Position numbers and translations under genes: made by a program
Notes under the pieces: model-generated
Told to the model about the DNA's origin: nothing
The model's input: only the letters and a program-made list of their open reading frames with translations
Databases searched by the model: none
Assembly (NCBI GenBank): GCA_012295275.1
Contig: CM022665.1
Span: 31,942,022 to 32,006,021, forward strand
Source: Chrysomallon squamiferum
Lineage: Eukaryota; Mollusca; Gastropoda; Neomphalida; Peltospiridae
DNA length: 64,000 bases
Reading direction: 5' to 3'
In this document: positions 1-13,500 of the stretch, in pieces
Numbering within the stretch: position 1 is the stretch's first letter
How the letters are laid out: every line of letters begins with the position of its first letter

Positions 1-336
1 AAAAAATTATTAAAATTATATAAGTATACAAGTTAGGATAGTATTTATGCAAATATATCTTAAAAGAAAAGAAAAGAAACAAATAAACAGCAACAACAAA
101 CAATGCAGAAAATATATACATAAGAATTTTTTTTTTTTTAATATGAAGGAAATCTTTTTTTAAGATGATGCAAAAAAAAATAAAAAAAATAAAAAATTCA
201 ATTTTTATTTTAAAACATAAATAAACAAATAAATAACTGAAATATTAAAGTACACAATGTTAGTACATAATATATAAAGTATATTCAGCTATAACTCATA
301 CAAGAAATATCTAGCTCCCTAATCTATCCCACACCT

Positions 337-519
337 TCACTGCAGGGTTTCTACATCAGATACTCTTTGTAGTACAGAAAGCAATGCAGTACCCACCATG
401 TGGTCAATAGGTATTCTCATCAAACGGCCTGCTGCATTTAGATGAGTCCATAATAATGCGGTAATCAACTTAACACTGAAAAACATCTTTGCTAAATGCC
501 CCACACCAAATACAATCAT
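337..519 (-). other. Unrecognised 60-codon open frame in a GC-richer patch
   Basis: A minus-strand frame with an ATG (MIVFGVGHLAKMFF and on, ending SDVETLQ) lies in a stretch richer in GC than its surroundings. I do not recognise the peptide. There is no clear donor or acceptor placing it in the navigator transcript. The composition suggests a fragment of an old mobile element or other inserted sequence. A functional gene is not supported. Confidence 0.15.
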
Positions 520-1190
520 GAATGAATCATCCCATGTTGTTGCTATTCACAGACAGGCCACACTGACCTTCACCTTGTAAAAAGAAAAAAAACCCAACTT
601 CCTGCATGCAAGGCCGATGTCGGTTTCCATGGCAACAAATTTAAATAACATTTGTTAATTAGTGTAATTACATTTAATCATAAAGTGTAATTTTATAATT
701 TTTAATAAAATTTCCACTGTTGTTGGAATGCTAACGTGATGACTAGAATTAAAAAAAATGAACTCAGAGATGTTGAGTTGTTTCACAAAGAGAGGCAGAT
801 TTTATTGATTTTTCAACATTGTGACATAGAAAAACTGTTAAATAAAATACTAAAATGCTCATGAAATGACTTGGTGTCCCACAAGCTTGGTTATTTGTGT
901 GAGGGTCTCCCACTGTTTTAATCTGCTTAACAGAACTCTCTTCGCTGTAATTATGGAATTTGCCAATTGTGCATAATGTCTGCAGAATCCACCAGACAAA
1001 CAGAGCAAAGAGAATCTTTCCAAGCAATACATCATGAGTGACATATATGTATCTATATGATGTGTCACTGAATAACCAAATCGATATCTAGGAAATTGGT
1101 TGTTTAATCAGTAGGTTTCTTATCACAGAGTGGCAAAAAGAGAGAGAAAGGGAATAAAAGAGAAAGAGAGATGGAGGGGGAGAAAGAGAC

Positions 1191-1194
<4 letters not shown>

Positions 1195-1240
<46 letters not shown>
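1195..1240. repeat. (AG)23 microsatellite
   Basis: A pure AG run sits at the end of a longer impure purine tract that starts near 1137. Confidence 0.95.
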
Positions 1241-1242
<2 letters not shown>

Positions 1243-1431
1243 TTTTTAAGAAGTTTTAAAACTCTCAGACATGATTCTATATATTTGTCAGATCAAAGGA
1301 AATAAATCTTTTTCATGTTTTCTTTTTCCAATATAAATGTGATCAAGATAATGAAATACATCTCCAGTTACTAATCTTTGTAGTGCTTGAATTAAATGCT
1401 GTCACTTTAAAGAGATTGTAGGGATAACCAT

Positions 1432-1800
1432 ATGCATGGATGGATGGATGGATGAATAGATATAGGGAGGAATGGATGAACAGATCAATGCAATGATGAA
1501 GTGGATGTATGTATGTATGTATGGATGTAGAGATGAATGGATGAATAAATAAATATACTGATGAAGGGAACAGTGAATGCATATATTTAACAGGATTGTG
1601 GATGGATGGATTGATAGATAACTAAATGGAAGAATAGATATATATATTTAATAAAGAAAATTTATGGATTACTGGAAGAATGGATACAGAAAGATAAGAA
1701 GATGAGTTATTATACTAATATATTTTATATATATATATGGACTTAAACATGAATCTATGTATTTATGGACTAATGAATGGATGTATGTGTGGACAGATAA
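1432..1800. repeat. Impure GGAT/GTAT/GAAT tetranucleotide tract
   Basis: The tract has repeated GGAT units at 1438-1454, GTAT units near 1505-1525, and scattered TGGATGAAT-like variants further on. It reads as a decayed tetranucleotide satellite. Confidence 0.8.
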
Positions 1801-1969
1801 AAGTGTACAAACTGATGAGTCTATAAAAATTAATGTTTTTAGATCTCCTTTCCTCTGGAATTATCTTTTCAAACACTGGACCCAAAAGATCAACATTATT
1901 AAACCAGATCAACCATTCCAAAACATTTGATCACTTTGCACAGAAACAAGAATTAACAGCATCCCTCAC

Positions 1970-2189
1970 CTTGATAGCATTTCACCTCCATTAACCTGAG
2001 GGGTAGTTTTTCCTCCTGTGGGTGATTGGGTCTCCTCTCTGGAGGGGTTTGTCACCTGGGTTGTCTGTGAGGAATCCTTCAGCTGTTCAGGAGCTCTCTG
2101 AGTCTGTTGATTAGACTTCTGCTGCTGTTTGAACCGTGAAAGACTGAAGAAGAGGCCAAGAATTGCCTTCAGATTGCCATCTTTTATAT
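1970..2189 (-). CDS. Neuron navigator-like gene, end of CH domain and start of linker
   Basis: This 220-bp exon follows the acceptor CTTTTTCAG. It finishes the split aspartate codon, encodes 72 residues and ends in phase 2 at AAG followed by the donor GTGAGG. The first 20 residues (IKDGNLKAILGLFFSLSRFK) complete the CH domain and are nearly identical to the family signature GNLKAILGLFFSLSRYK. After that the sequence changes to QQQKSNQQTQ and a low-complexity Gln, Ser, Thr and Pro stretch ending NGGEMLS. This matches the disordered, Gln-rich linker that follows the CH domain in vertebrate NAV proteins. The coding sequence must continue left of position 1. The coiled coils and AAA+ domain expected later in the protein are not in this window. 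Confidence 0.96.
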
Positions 2190-4194
2190 CTGAAAAAGAT
2201 TAGTAACAATAATTTATTTCATAAAAATAATTATTATGAAAGATATTTTCTGAGAAATAACAATAATGATAATAGCAATAATAATAATAATAATAATAAG
2301 AATCATAATAGTAAAAATGATGATAATGATGATGATAATAAATTATATTTTATTATGTGAGTAGAAAAGCAATAAATAAGAAGTAATATTTGACAAACTA
2401 AAACTTAAAATAAAAATTAAATAAATAAATAAATATTTGAAATCTGAACGAAAGTAAGCAATAATATTTGTCTACTAGAACAGAAAGTTATAACAATATT
2501 TTGCAACAAATAATAATAATAAATAAATAACTATTGGATTATGAAAATAAAATAAATAAATAATATTTGTCTAACAAAAATTTTTTTTTTTTAAAAATGA
2601 AGAAAGGACAAACAATAAAACTAATTTCTAGCAAGTTCTGCCATTACGAAATCATTATTCTGAAGCAATTACACTTTCATATTATAAAACAATGATGACC
2701 ACTTAACGTGCAGATTTCTGTCAAATTACTGTAATAATGCAGTAAGTTTTTACATAAGTGTATGTATAATACAGACAGGATCAAACAGGTGCATGTATTA
2801 TAAAAAAAACACAGGAAGTTATTTTCTGAATTAACACTTGTCCTGTATCATGTCATTCTCTTGTCTGCAGTTTTTTTTACATGAATAATAAATAAGTGTT
2901 TGAAGAGTGTGTTAGCTGCCATTGCAATATTTTGTTAAGTGGTTTGTAGAAACAAGCTGCAGTACTTTCTGAAAAACTGTCAGAAGTGGGATAAATAAAA
3001 ATCATACATGTAATGGAGATAATAACAACAAAAAAATAGTGCAAAATAAATAAAATAATTTTTAAAATGTTTATTAGTCAGATGTGAAAAAATATATATA
3101 AAAACAAATAAGAAATTTCTTTGTGTGGGATGAAATAATTTATTGCTTTAATGTACCAAGGAAACTTGTATCCATGTTTTATTTGAAGACTGTATAAAAA
3201 TTAATAAAATAAAAATAAGAACAATGTCAAAAGAAAGAACAAAAACAATGATAAAATAATAACAATATAAAAAAATAATAATAATAGCTATAATGATAAC
3301 AACAGCAGCAGTAACTACTAATAAATAAATAAATAACAACAGAAATGAATCAAATTATAAAAGTACATATATTTTTACTTGTACATGTAGGTGTATCTGA
3401 ATGACTTGAAATGTTTCTTTTAAATTTCTGTGGTATCACTGAGATCTAACACTGTTCTGAAACATCATTACACAGTAGTAATTGAAATGTAATCATATTT
3501 ACTGTTCATATTCGCATCTCTGTATCTAATAACATATATATTATTACCCTTAGCATTATATCCTCACCTCTGTATGTGGATGGGTGGGTGGATGTGTGTC
3601 TATATATATATAGTGGTGATATATTATACTTAGTATCATTAACATATTTTTGTAATTTGTTCATTTCTTTTTATATGTTCAGTATCTTAATCAGAGTTAT
3701 TAACATTCAATACAATGCTTTGTAGTTTTCAGTGTGTATTGTTATTTTTAGTATAATGTGAAAAAATATCTTTTATACATTTTGGCATGAAATTTTGTGT
3801 TTTTATTCAAATTTAATTATTTTCAAAGTTTTTCAAAAGTACAATCAAACACTGCTCAAGCTCAGACCACTTAAATAATAATAATAAGAAAAATTAATTA
3901 ATTCTGTTCTTACATTAGTTTATATAATAATAGAACAAAACAAAAACAAAAAAAATAATTTCAAAATGACAAAATATATATAAATATAAATAATTCTATT
4001 CTTACACTGCTTTATATAACAATAATACAATCATAATAAAATAAATAATTTCAGAATGATCATAAAATACATTTTTTATTAACAGATAAAAAAAATATGT
4101 CATATCTTTAGTGCTCAAAATACTAATAAGATGATATCATGTCAAAATGAAATACTCTGTATTTAGTGGACAAGTTATTGATATATTACTTTAC
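2190..4194 (-). other. Navigator intron, about 2.0 kb
   Basis: This intron joins the exon ending at 4195 to the one starting at 2189. The 3' end on the minus strand has the acceptor CTTTTTCAG with a TTACTAAT-like branch-site candidate just upstream. It contains an AAT/GAT trinucleotide tract at 2261-2345 and other A-rich, TAAATAAA-type simple sequence. No gene was seen. Confidence 0.85.
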
Positions 4195-4267
4195 CTTTAG
4201 CACTGAGTCCATCCACATTGACACCCAGATTAGCTAGAAATGTCAAACAGGTGTTGATATTCTCTAC
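4195..4267 (-). CDS. Neuron navigator-like gene, CH domain exon 3 of 4
   Basis: This 73-bp exon starts in phase 0 after the acceptor TTTTCAG. It encodes 24 residues, VENINTCLTFLANLG followed by VNVDGLSAK, plus one base of a split aspartate codon, and ends at the donor GTAAAG. The sequence matches the family segment IEN-C-FLA-G-NV-GLSA, the helix and loop of the CH fold before the conserved GNLKAILGLFF helix. Substitutions relative to vertebrate NAV proteins are conservative. The next exon lies about 2 kb further along the minus strand. Confidence 0.95.
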
Positions 4268-7200
4268 CTGAAAATATAATATATGAGTGATTAGTATAAA
4301 CTATTTAGAACAAACATTATAACTAGGTATATATAGGCTACATTATAGTACTGCTACACTCAGTGTGTGCGTTACTTGTAGGATACAATTGAATGTTATA
4401 CTCAGTCTGTGGGGCATTATTAATTTTGTAGCTATACAATCATGTAAAACTGCAAAAGTTTTAATAGAAGAATGTAGTATGTATACCTATTACATTTTAT
4501 GTTGAAATTTTAAAGTAATATTTGCAGAAGGAAAAAAAAAAATTTTGTTTCAGCTTAGATTCTGCAGTTAACAGAATGGATTAAATATGCCACACCATAA
4601 TGCAAATATTACAAATGATCTGTCACAAATTGAAAAATATCAGACACAGTTTTCTCCTTTGATAGTGTACACTATTAATTAAAATTCTTAATTGTGATTA
4701 TAATTATGAATATTGTGTTTTTCTAACATTTCATCATACTGCTCATTAAATTTTATAAAATATGCATACATATTTGAAACAGAAAATAATAATCAACATT
4801 CTTTATTACTTATTAATATCAGTATTCTAGATTAATATTTACAAGTATACCAATATTTCAAAGGATTGTACATTTTTGAAATAACCATAATCTGTAAATT
4901 TACTTCTAAAGACTAATTTATATAAATAAGCCATAAATAAAACAACTTTTAATGTAAAAGTTTATTAATAACTTATTACATACTGAAGAATGTTGAAACT
5001 TCATTCAGTTACATGCCTCAGTAAACTGATTGTTTCAGCACAAATGTTTCATTTCACTTTAATTTAATTATCTGATGATCATGCATAAACAGGTCATTAA
5101 GGCAGGCACATTATTAAACTTTTTTTGTAAAGCCAGTTAAACACTTCAATTGAGTGGACACCTCATTATACACTTTTTTAATTTATTTATAAAAACATGT
5201 TACTGTTGATTAAACCAAACGTCTAATTTAACTGGACACCTGATTATTTCAAACATTTTTTTTAACCATGCTACTTTGAAAGTGATATTTGAACTCAACA
5301 TTTCATTTAATGAGATATCTAATTACAATAAATTTAAAAAAAAAAAAAATAATAATAACAAAAAAAACATTTCATTCAAAACTACCACTAAAACAAACAC
5401 ATCATCTAACTTTTTTACAGATGAATACTAAATCCATTAAACCAAACAGTTTTAAGAAATCCATTATTATTAGTTTAATAGGCAGTTAACAATGATATGG
5501 AAATTAATGTAATATTAAACAAATTAGATTTCCAGTTAACAAAAAGTGCCTGATGAAGGCAAATATTCAATATAAATATCATTATTTAATTAATGAAATA
5601 AACACCTTAAATTCATGAGAAAATATTTAATCATGCATAAATTCACTTGCTGATCTGGACAGGAATAATTAGTGTATATCCTGAAAAATTATTATACATT
5701 ATAATGTAACTTCCCCTTCTATTTTTTTTCCAAATCCAAAATCCAGCAGACATATTTGTGTATTTGTTGATATTCCATTAATCTTAACAAAATATAGGTG
5801 TTTTAAATATTACACAATTCAATTTTCTACCTTTCTTTTTGTTTTGCCCTTTTGGAGGAAAAACAAATGAAAAAAAAAACAATAATCAGTGATGTAAGAA
5901 ATCAATTTTATTTATTCTGTGAAAAAAAGTAAAACATGTCTATATGTCTCACAGTCAGTTCTGTATGATATTTCACTAATATCTGACTCAGTGTCTGCAG
6001 TGAATAATACTTCTTGTTGTTCATCCACTGGCTACGTTCAAAACTTGGCTTCCTTTGACTGAAGGGAGACAACTTGCTCTAGCTAATATGGATTTTATTT
6101 TTATGTGTTTTACCCTTGTTCAATCAAATGTCAAGCCATAAATTTTAATCTGGCTGCAAGAGAAATGTTGTAAAAAGTGCAGGCTTATATCAGTTAAAAA
6201 AAAAAATGAAAATAATAAAATTGAATGGTTTTCATGATAATCTTGCTGCAATACAATATTCTAGTTATAAGACCAAAAATGAAAAAAAGAAGGAAAAAAA
6301 AGGAAACGACATCTCCCAAATATCATCAAGATTAGTTAATAATTTTTTTTTTAAAACAGGAATTGTGTTACATTTTAAATAAGTTGTAATTATAAAACTA
6401 GAATTAATATTTTAGACTATGCAAGAAATTTTTTTTTTTTTTTTTAATTGTTTTTTTTAATTAATAATACTGAAATTTATTTATTATTTGAGGTAAGACA
6501 CTGCTTGATCAGCTCTCCTTTTCCACTCATTTGACTGTTTTACTTTCAGTCAGTGTCTAATAACTGCACAGTGTTTTATCTAATCTCTGAGATGGTACAT
6601 GCAAACTATTTCTTGCTACCAATAAGTAAAAATAGCCCATGGTTTCTTTTCTCTTATCACCTTGAAGAGAATATTTTCTGTGACACAAATGATTATTGAT
6701 TGAATTTTTCAATACAAAATGTCATCAAAAGTTAAATAAATTGAACTTTTGTTGCTAAAAACTAACATAACATTTAAGAGACTACCTCACAAGAAAGACA
6801 TAAGAAATTCTGTGTTAACTTTATTGTACATGCAAACCTAAATTACATAGTGTTGCTTAAAGCCAACAATGATGCATGCAAGAATGCATTCCATGGCACT
6901 GCAACAGAATGTCAGATGTTATGTTGTAAATCTTTTCACTACTTAATGATTGATATAGACCCAGACAGAAAGGGAAAACAAAAAGAGAAAAGAAAAATTT
7001 TGGAAAAAAAAGGGAAATGAAAAAAAATATTAAATTAAAAAATCTCACACAGACATCATCACCTATTTATATTTAGTAAGTCTGGTCTTTGTTCAGTATA
7101 TTTTTCAACCAAAAAAATAAAAAAAAATAAAAAATAAAAAATAATCCAGATATAAATACATCAATCAAAGGCTCATTTTCAAAAGTGGTTTCATATACAA

Positions 7201-8650
7201 ATATCTCTAATACCTGCAGTTATCATTTGGATAATATTTTATCACATTCACAGGCAGCCATGCTAACTAGAGATAACCCAGTCTTGATGACAAGTCATCC
7301 AATTGATTTCACTTATCAAACAACAGCTCTTTAAATGGTTCAGCTTTCTTCATTTAGCTGCACTCAGGTGTTGGATGGTGAAATGCAATCTTACAGGATT
7401 TGATAAAAAAAAATTCTCAGACTGATAACATGGTGTAATAAAGAGGTAAGTGACTAGACAAAGAAGAAAAAGGTGTACAGAACATGCCAAATTATGGTAT
7501 CAGGTATCAGTGAGATATCTGTTTTATTATCATCATCCTCATGGTTATTGATGGTGTTGTTATTGGTGCTCTTGCTGTTGCTAATAATAATATTATTGTT
7601 ATTGTTGATGTTGCTACTGCTGATATTGTAATTATTGTTAGGTATTGATGATGTTCTTGTCTACAGTATCTTGTATAAGAGTAAATGGCATCACAAGACC
7701 ACTTAAATTTTCTAATTATGCTCCAATAGTAAATGCTAATGAAGATCCTGCCATATTATTCAGTCAGGCATCAGTCATAATTTATTGATGTTTTTATTGT
7801 ATGACCAGGTTGATGCAGGATAACTGGCACACTATGCAACCTCTTAGATATATCAGTGTAAATATTCTATTTTTGTTTTGCATCATCCCACAGATTAGAT
7901 ATTGGCATATAGCAAAATTGTCTAGTCTGCATAGAATACAACAGTAGCCATGCTATCATAATAGAGTTTTGCTTAGGGTTTTGGGAAAGGTAAAATAAAA
8001 AAAAATAAAAATGAAGATAAGTTAAAAAATAAATATGCTGATAGATATTAGTTAAAATATCTACACATTCAGATAATTGGAAACCTTCCCAGAAAACTAT
8101 CATATAAAACTTGGAATGTCAAAACAAAAAATACAGTGAAAAAACAACCTACCACATTCTCAGGACAAGCATTTAAAACTGAATGTTTTATTGACAAACA
8201 GTACTATTATGAACTAAAAACATGTAATAATATATATTCACATGCAACAATACTAAGTTTTCTCTTTCTCACTCCCTCTAATTTTTTATTTATCTCTTTT
8301 TCTTATTAAATCTCTCAAAATGTATATTAAACAGAGTATGGCTTTTTAGGTGTTTTTTTTTTTATTATACTTTCTATTAACTTTTAGTTAACTTTTAAAA
8401 GCTTAATGCATGCATCAAAAAATATATATATTTCAGCTATACAAAAAACAAATTTATTCTGGTACAAGAAAGCTTTTATGTAAATTTTAATTTCAAAAAT
8501 AAAATTACCATGCTGCATTAGTGTAATGTATTAGTTTTAGAAAATTAGCTTTAAAAGATGAAAAAATTTAATGACATTTTAGCAACATCTGAAAACACCT
8601 TTATATTAACAGTTACTGAGTTGAATTTCTTATAAGAGTACAAAAGAAAA

Positions 8651-8790
8651 AAGCTGCTGATGCTCTGTGGGTTATTCTTACAGATTAGCAGCAAGGATAT
8701 TTTTTGTATGTACTTTTCCTTGGACAGGAAAGAACATATAGAATATTTGTTAACCATTTCTGGATTAGAGGATGGCATTCTATCAGAGTT
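8651..8790 (-). mobile_element. Degenerate molluscan MD-type SINE fragment
   Basis: Read on the minus strand, this aligns with my memory of the central domain and tail of molluscan MD SINEs. The best part is the complement of GATTAGCAGCAAGG at 8683-8696, followed at the expected spacing by the complement of a GGACAGGA-AGAACATA segment. It lacks a recognisable tRNA head, so it is probably 5'-truncated or too diverged. The consensus is from memory and was not searched. Confidence 0.6.
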
Positions 8791-9534
8791 GGACAGAGCT
8801 GATATCTTAAGGCTATAACCAGTTATTTTTTTAATCCTGCAATTCTAAATAATACAAAAACTAAATAAATAGAACTGTTTTACTCACTGGTCATGAAAGT
8901 AGCAGATTTTGTTTTTGTTTTTGCCTACAAAAAGTACACACTAAAATAAAATAGTTCTTACATAACCACAATTAATTTGTTACCTTTTAAATGAAAACTG
9001 ATTTTAAAACAATATCTTAAGAACTAAATCAGCACTTAAACATTAGAAAAATAACTTTGAACAATATAAAGTAATTTATCAAACTTAAAATAGTAAATAG
9101 ATAGACAGGCAGATAGACAAATAGGTAGATAGATAGATATAAAAAAAGGCAGTCCTCTCATACATTTTGCTCCTTTAAGACTATTATAAAGTTGTACACT
9201 TACCTATGTATCCCAACATCAAAGAAGACACAGTACAATGTAAAACTGAAATAGTAAGCAATGCTAGCCAAGTACCACACAGACAAATAAAAAGTGGATT
9301 GTTTTAAAAGTTGTCTCCAGCCTGCTAGACTGGTTGCAGGAGATACATCATTTCATTTCAATATGAACCAGATGTAGGATGAGTCTGAAGTTCCAGAACT
9401 TTAGGGTGTGTCAAGTGTTCAGATGAGACAGGAAAAAAATGAAAAAAAAAAAAAAAAACATTGGTGAAAAGTCACCAAAGTGCAAGCAATTTAAAGTAGC
9501 AAGCAATAGATGTTTCTGGGTTTTTAAAAATATC

Positions 9535-9840
9535 TGTGTGTGTTTGTGTGTGTATGTGTGTGTGTGCATACTGGGATGTATAATATGAGAGTGACTATAT
9601 GAATTTTATAAATGAATAGCTGCAAGAATGGATAAATAGATGAGTGTTTGGTGTGTGGGTGTGTGTATGTGTTTGTGTGTGTGTGTGTGTGTGCATGAAT
9701 ACATGTATGTAGTATGTATGTATGTATGTGAATGCCTGTATACATGTGTATATGTGTGACTGTGGGTGCACATATATTTGTGTATATGTGCATAATATTT
9801 ATAACATAGACATGTATATAGTTGACAACACATATATATG
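9535..9840. repeat. GT/GTAT simple-repeat cluster
   Basis: The stretch has alternating GT runs (9536-9566, 9660-9693) and TATG units (9704-9730) with imperfect spacers. It gives a spurious His/Thr/Tyr-rich open frame on the minus strand. Confidence 0.9.
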
Positions 9841-12690
9841 TAGACCTATATATGTATCCATCTTGCAGTTGCCTCATGTATAACCAAAATATTAATATCA
9901 TTTGACATATAAGTAAACAGATGTCATCTTTCATGCTGTTATCAATAACATTAATATGTAAAAATGACATCAGTAACCTACTTTCTAAAAACTGACTAAA
10001 TAAATCTTTATGTATCTTAATTTATTTTAGAAACATTTGGTTAGAAGGATAATACAGATTTGTTTAAACTGTTCCATTATACTGTAAATGATAAAAGTAA
10101 GAAATTGCACACAATTACTGCTTTATAAGCAGTTGGATACTTCTGTAAAATGTTCTGTTATTTGAGTGTTTGGTTATTTTTTGATCCTACAGTTTTAGAA
10201 CCAAACTCACATACATTTTTCATTGATACACAACTCAGTAGAACATTTTATGTACTTTCCTAGCAAGAAAAAGGAAAGCAAAAACCATACTATTGATATA
10301 CTAGTTACCAAACTATTTAAATGAATTTCCCAGTGTGCTGACTGAAGAGTACATAACATAAATCTTGATACAGACTACTAGTTAGGGAGATTCTCTAAAT
10401 ATTTACCCTTGGATAACCATAAAAGCATATGTGATATAGCCTTTGATGTTCAAGTTAAACATTTTAAAATAAATTTCAGAGTTCATGGTCATAAAGATTG
10501 CATGTATTGCTGGACATAAAGAAGTCAGAAAAATTACACATTACTGCCCTTGATGTGTACTGGTTAGGAAATGTACTTTTTTAAAAACTATTGTCAGAAC
10601 ATCATTATAGCATTTGGCAAATTAGAAAATATTTAAATGCATTTTTCTAGGGTAGCACATAGCCCAACTCTTGAGCACAGTTTGGGAGGTATTTAATATC
10701 TTTACTTAATTAGTAAAAAATATTACCTTTGTTAACTAAATAACTAAAGGCAGGAAAGCACATACCATAATATATCATACAGCCAAGAAAAAGGAGTTTG
10801 GTATAAATAAAGATTAAATCAGTGGCTTTACTGAGACAGATAATTTCCATATTTTGTATTATGTTAAACACAAGTTACAATATTTCCTGGTGTAACAATC
10901 CTTAATTCCACCATATGTTGCTTCAATAAATTAATTTTAAATCCTAAGATAAGCAAACTGGCATCTTGAACAACAAGAATATTAAGAAGATGAAACAGAA
11001 ATGATTTTGCTATTGCTCGGTTTGTTTCAGTTACCAAGCAGATGTTCAAAGAAGCATTCACATTTTTCATTAAATAATAAAGCCAGTGATTAAAGATTTG
11101 CTGATAAAATTCCACAATTAAGACTTTAGTGTTATTGAAACAGACAACTGGGAGATGTTCTCCACCAATAAAAAAGGGGGAGATGGATTTATTTGTAACA
11201 GCTAATGTGATGTTTATTATTTCTGTATTCCATGGATTGCAGAACAGACAAATAACATATCTCAGTTTTTAACACCACCCAGCAAGAATTTATAGCTGCA
11301 TTGAAACAGATACTTGTTCAACATCTCTTGAAGTTCATGAAGGAAAAATCTTCTTTTTTTCTGTAGTTAAGTACTTTAACACCTTTTCCTGAATCATTTC
11401 CTTCACAGAACCATCTGTTGGTTGCTGCCATATTAACATTTCTGGATGCAATGGGGAAAAACGCAGCCTCTTTTATAGTCTATATCCCTATTGTCAAAAT
11501 TAGTGGATGCATTTCCCTAGAATTTGAGTTATGACAGTATGTTCCTATCATTTGAAGAAAATTTGGCAAATATATTTACATTTCACCAAATTTATATTGA
11601 ATGCTAATGATTCTAGGCGAGTTAGACAGAAACTACAATTTATTGTCTAAAATAACATATGTATATACTTTAACCAGCATGTATTAAAAAGTCACCAAAC
11701 TTGAACAAACATAAATAAATAGATAAACTAAGATACAGCACTTAATAATACATCAGTTTATGTAATGAAAAAAAAAAAAACCTTGTAGCAGTCAGATAGT
11801 CTTATAAAGAAATTTCCTGTATTTTATTAACAGTTTCACTCTACAGTGTATTCAAATATACAATACACACATACAGTACAGCATTTATATTATTTTTACA
11901 TACTACACCTGTTGCAAAGTTTTCTTTCTTTTTTCAAAATGCACTTAAAAACATTTTGTCTTCTCTGTTTATTTTTTTTTTAATCCCATTTTATTTTTTT
12001 ACTTTCTCAAACCTAGAAAGTGTTACTGGTTTAAAAGAAAACACAGACTGACAACACCATTGCTTGTTATCTCTGCTATCTTGCCTGGATATTCTCACAC
12101 AGGCATACACTAGCGACCCATTGAATAACCTTGGCCACAGATCATCACTGTTACTGGATCCCAGACTAATTTCAATCTCTAAAAGTCAGCACAGATTTTT
12201 ACCTTCTGAAGCCATCAGATTTGAGGCTGTCACTTCTCATTTTTTTACTGTACAAGCAATTTTCCTACAAGCATAAATGGGATTAGTCCACTTAGTAACT
12301 AGTATTAACTTTGTGTATTCAAGAATCTGATGTCTGCTTTGTTTTTTAAATATTTGGTTTGCATCTAGGTTAAAAACTAAAATGCAGATAAATCCCATTA
12401 CATAAGTGCTTGAATTATTGAACTGGCTATAGGCAGGCTAATGCTTACCTTATTAATACAATAGTTAAGTAAAAAAATATCAAAATAATTTGGAATATAG
12501 CATTGAATCTTGTAAAACTACGAATAATTTTCTGTTAGAGATAAATTTTATAATATGGTTGCATAAATCAAAAATAGAAATTGTTTTTCTTTTTACTAAA
12601 AACATAAAACAAGTTTACAGGATTAATCTACAGAATCTTCAGAGTATTAACACAATATACGGGGGAAAATGTTTTTGGAAATAAACTGAA

Positions 12691-12703
12691 CCCCCCCCCC
12701 CCC
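12691..12703. repeat. C13 homopolymer
   Basis: A run of 13 C, unusual in such AT-rich sequence, is followed by AAAACCCC. It may also reflect assembly uncertainty. Confidence 0.9.
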
Positions 12704-13317
12704 AAAACCCCAACAATACACAAACCATAAATATTCATTTTGCAACAGCTTTTCAGTTTTGTCTCTATACATTTCCTACTACATATCTTATAAACTATTG
12801 CACAGACAAAAAAACCCAACAAAAAAAACCATGAAGACTAATTCCTTCAGAAATCATGCGTAGCATTACAATACATTCTGAAAGATTTTTATTACCTACC
12901 AAAAGCTCTGTTACCATTTACATAACCAAGAAAAAAGGAAAAAGAAAAAGAAGATAAAGATGGCATGTATAATGAGTCATGGAAGATTCATCTCCAAACC
13001 AAAAATAATATTAGTAGTTTGTTCAATAAATAATTCAGGAATGTAAAAATAAATTTATGGTCATTTATGTGGAAAAATATTATTAATGATCACTAACTCA
13101 GTCTAAACTGTTGTTTTTCACTTTTAAAAAAAAATTAAATAAATAAAATAAACAATTAAAGTCTACATCTATACAGATTAAGGAAATGTAATCCACCAGA
13201 TATATTTTATGGTGTTTTGAATTACTTTAGCAGATATACAGGAAACAAAACCCATTTATATAAATTTTAAATATCATGAAAGCATTAATTACATTTAAAA
13301 AAAAAATAATTGTATAG

Positions 13318-13500
13318 AAATAATAGTCATAGTAGTAGTTACAGTAGTAATGTAGTAGGAGAAATAGTACAGTAATAATATTAGTATTAGTGGCAGAGTA
13401 GTAGTAGTAGTAGTAGTAACAGCAGTAGTACTAGCAACAGCAATAATAGTAATACTAACTGTAGTAGTTATAGCAGTAGTTGAAGTAGAAAAATTAACTA
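13318..13500. repeat. Impure TAG/CAG trinucleotide tract
   Basis: The longest clean part is TAG repeats near 13395-13420, surrounded by CAG and TAA variants. Confidence 0.85.

Larger units (their letters stand above)
1..1969 (-). other. Intron sequence downstream of the last navigator exon in the window
   Basis: This is presumed intron, open at the left edge. It is AT-rich. A stretch of noticeably higher GC at about 300-560 carries an unexplained 60-codon minus-strand reading frame (337-519). GA and GGAT-type simple repeats lie at 1137-1800. No further exon with a plausible acceptor, donor and matching phase was recognised. Confidence 0.6.

Noticed and set aside
9524-9970. 148-codon minus-strand frame, the longest in the window
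   Set aside because: Most of it is GT/GTAT simple repeat translated as His, Thr and Tyr. There is no domain and no splice context.
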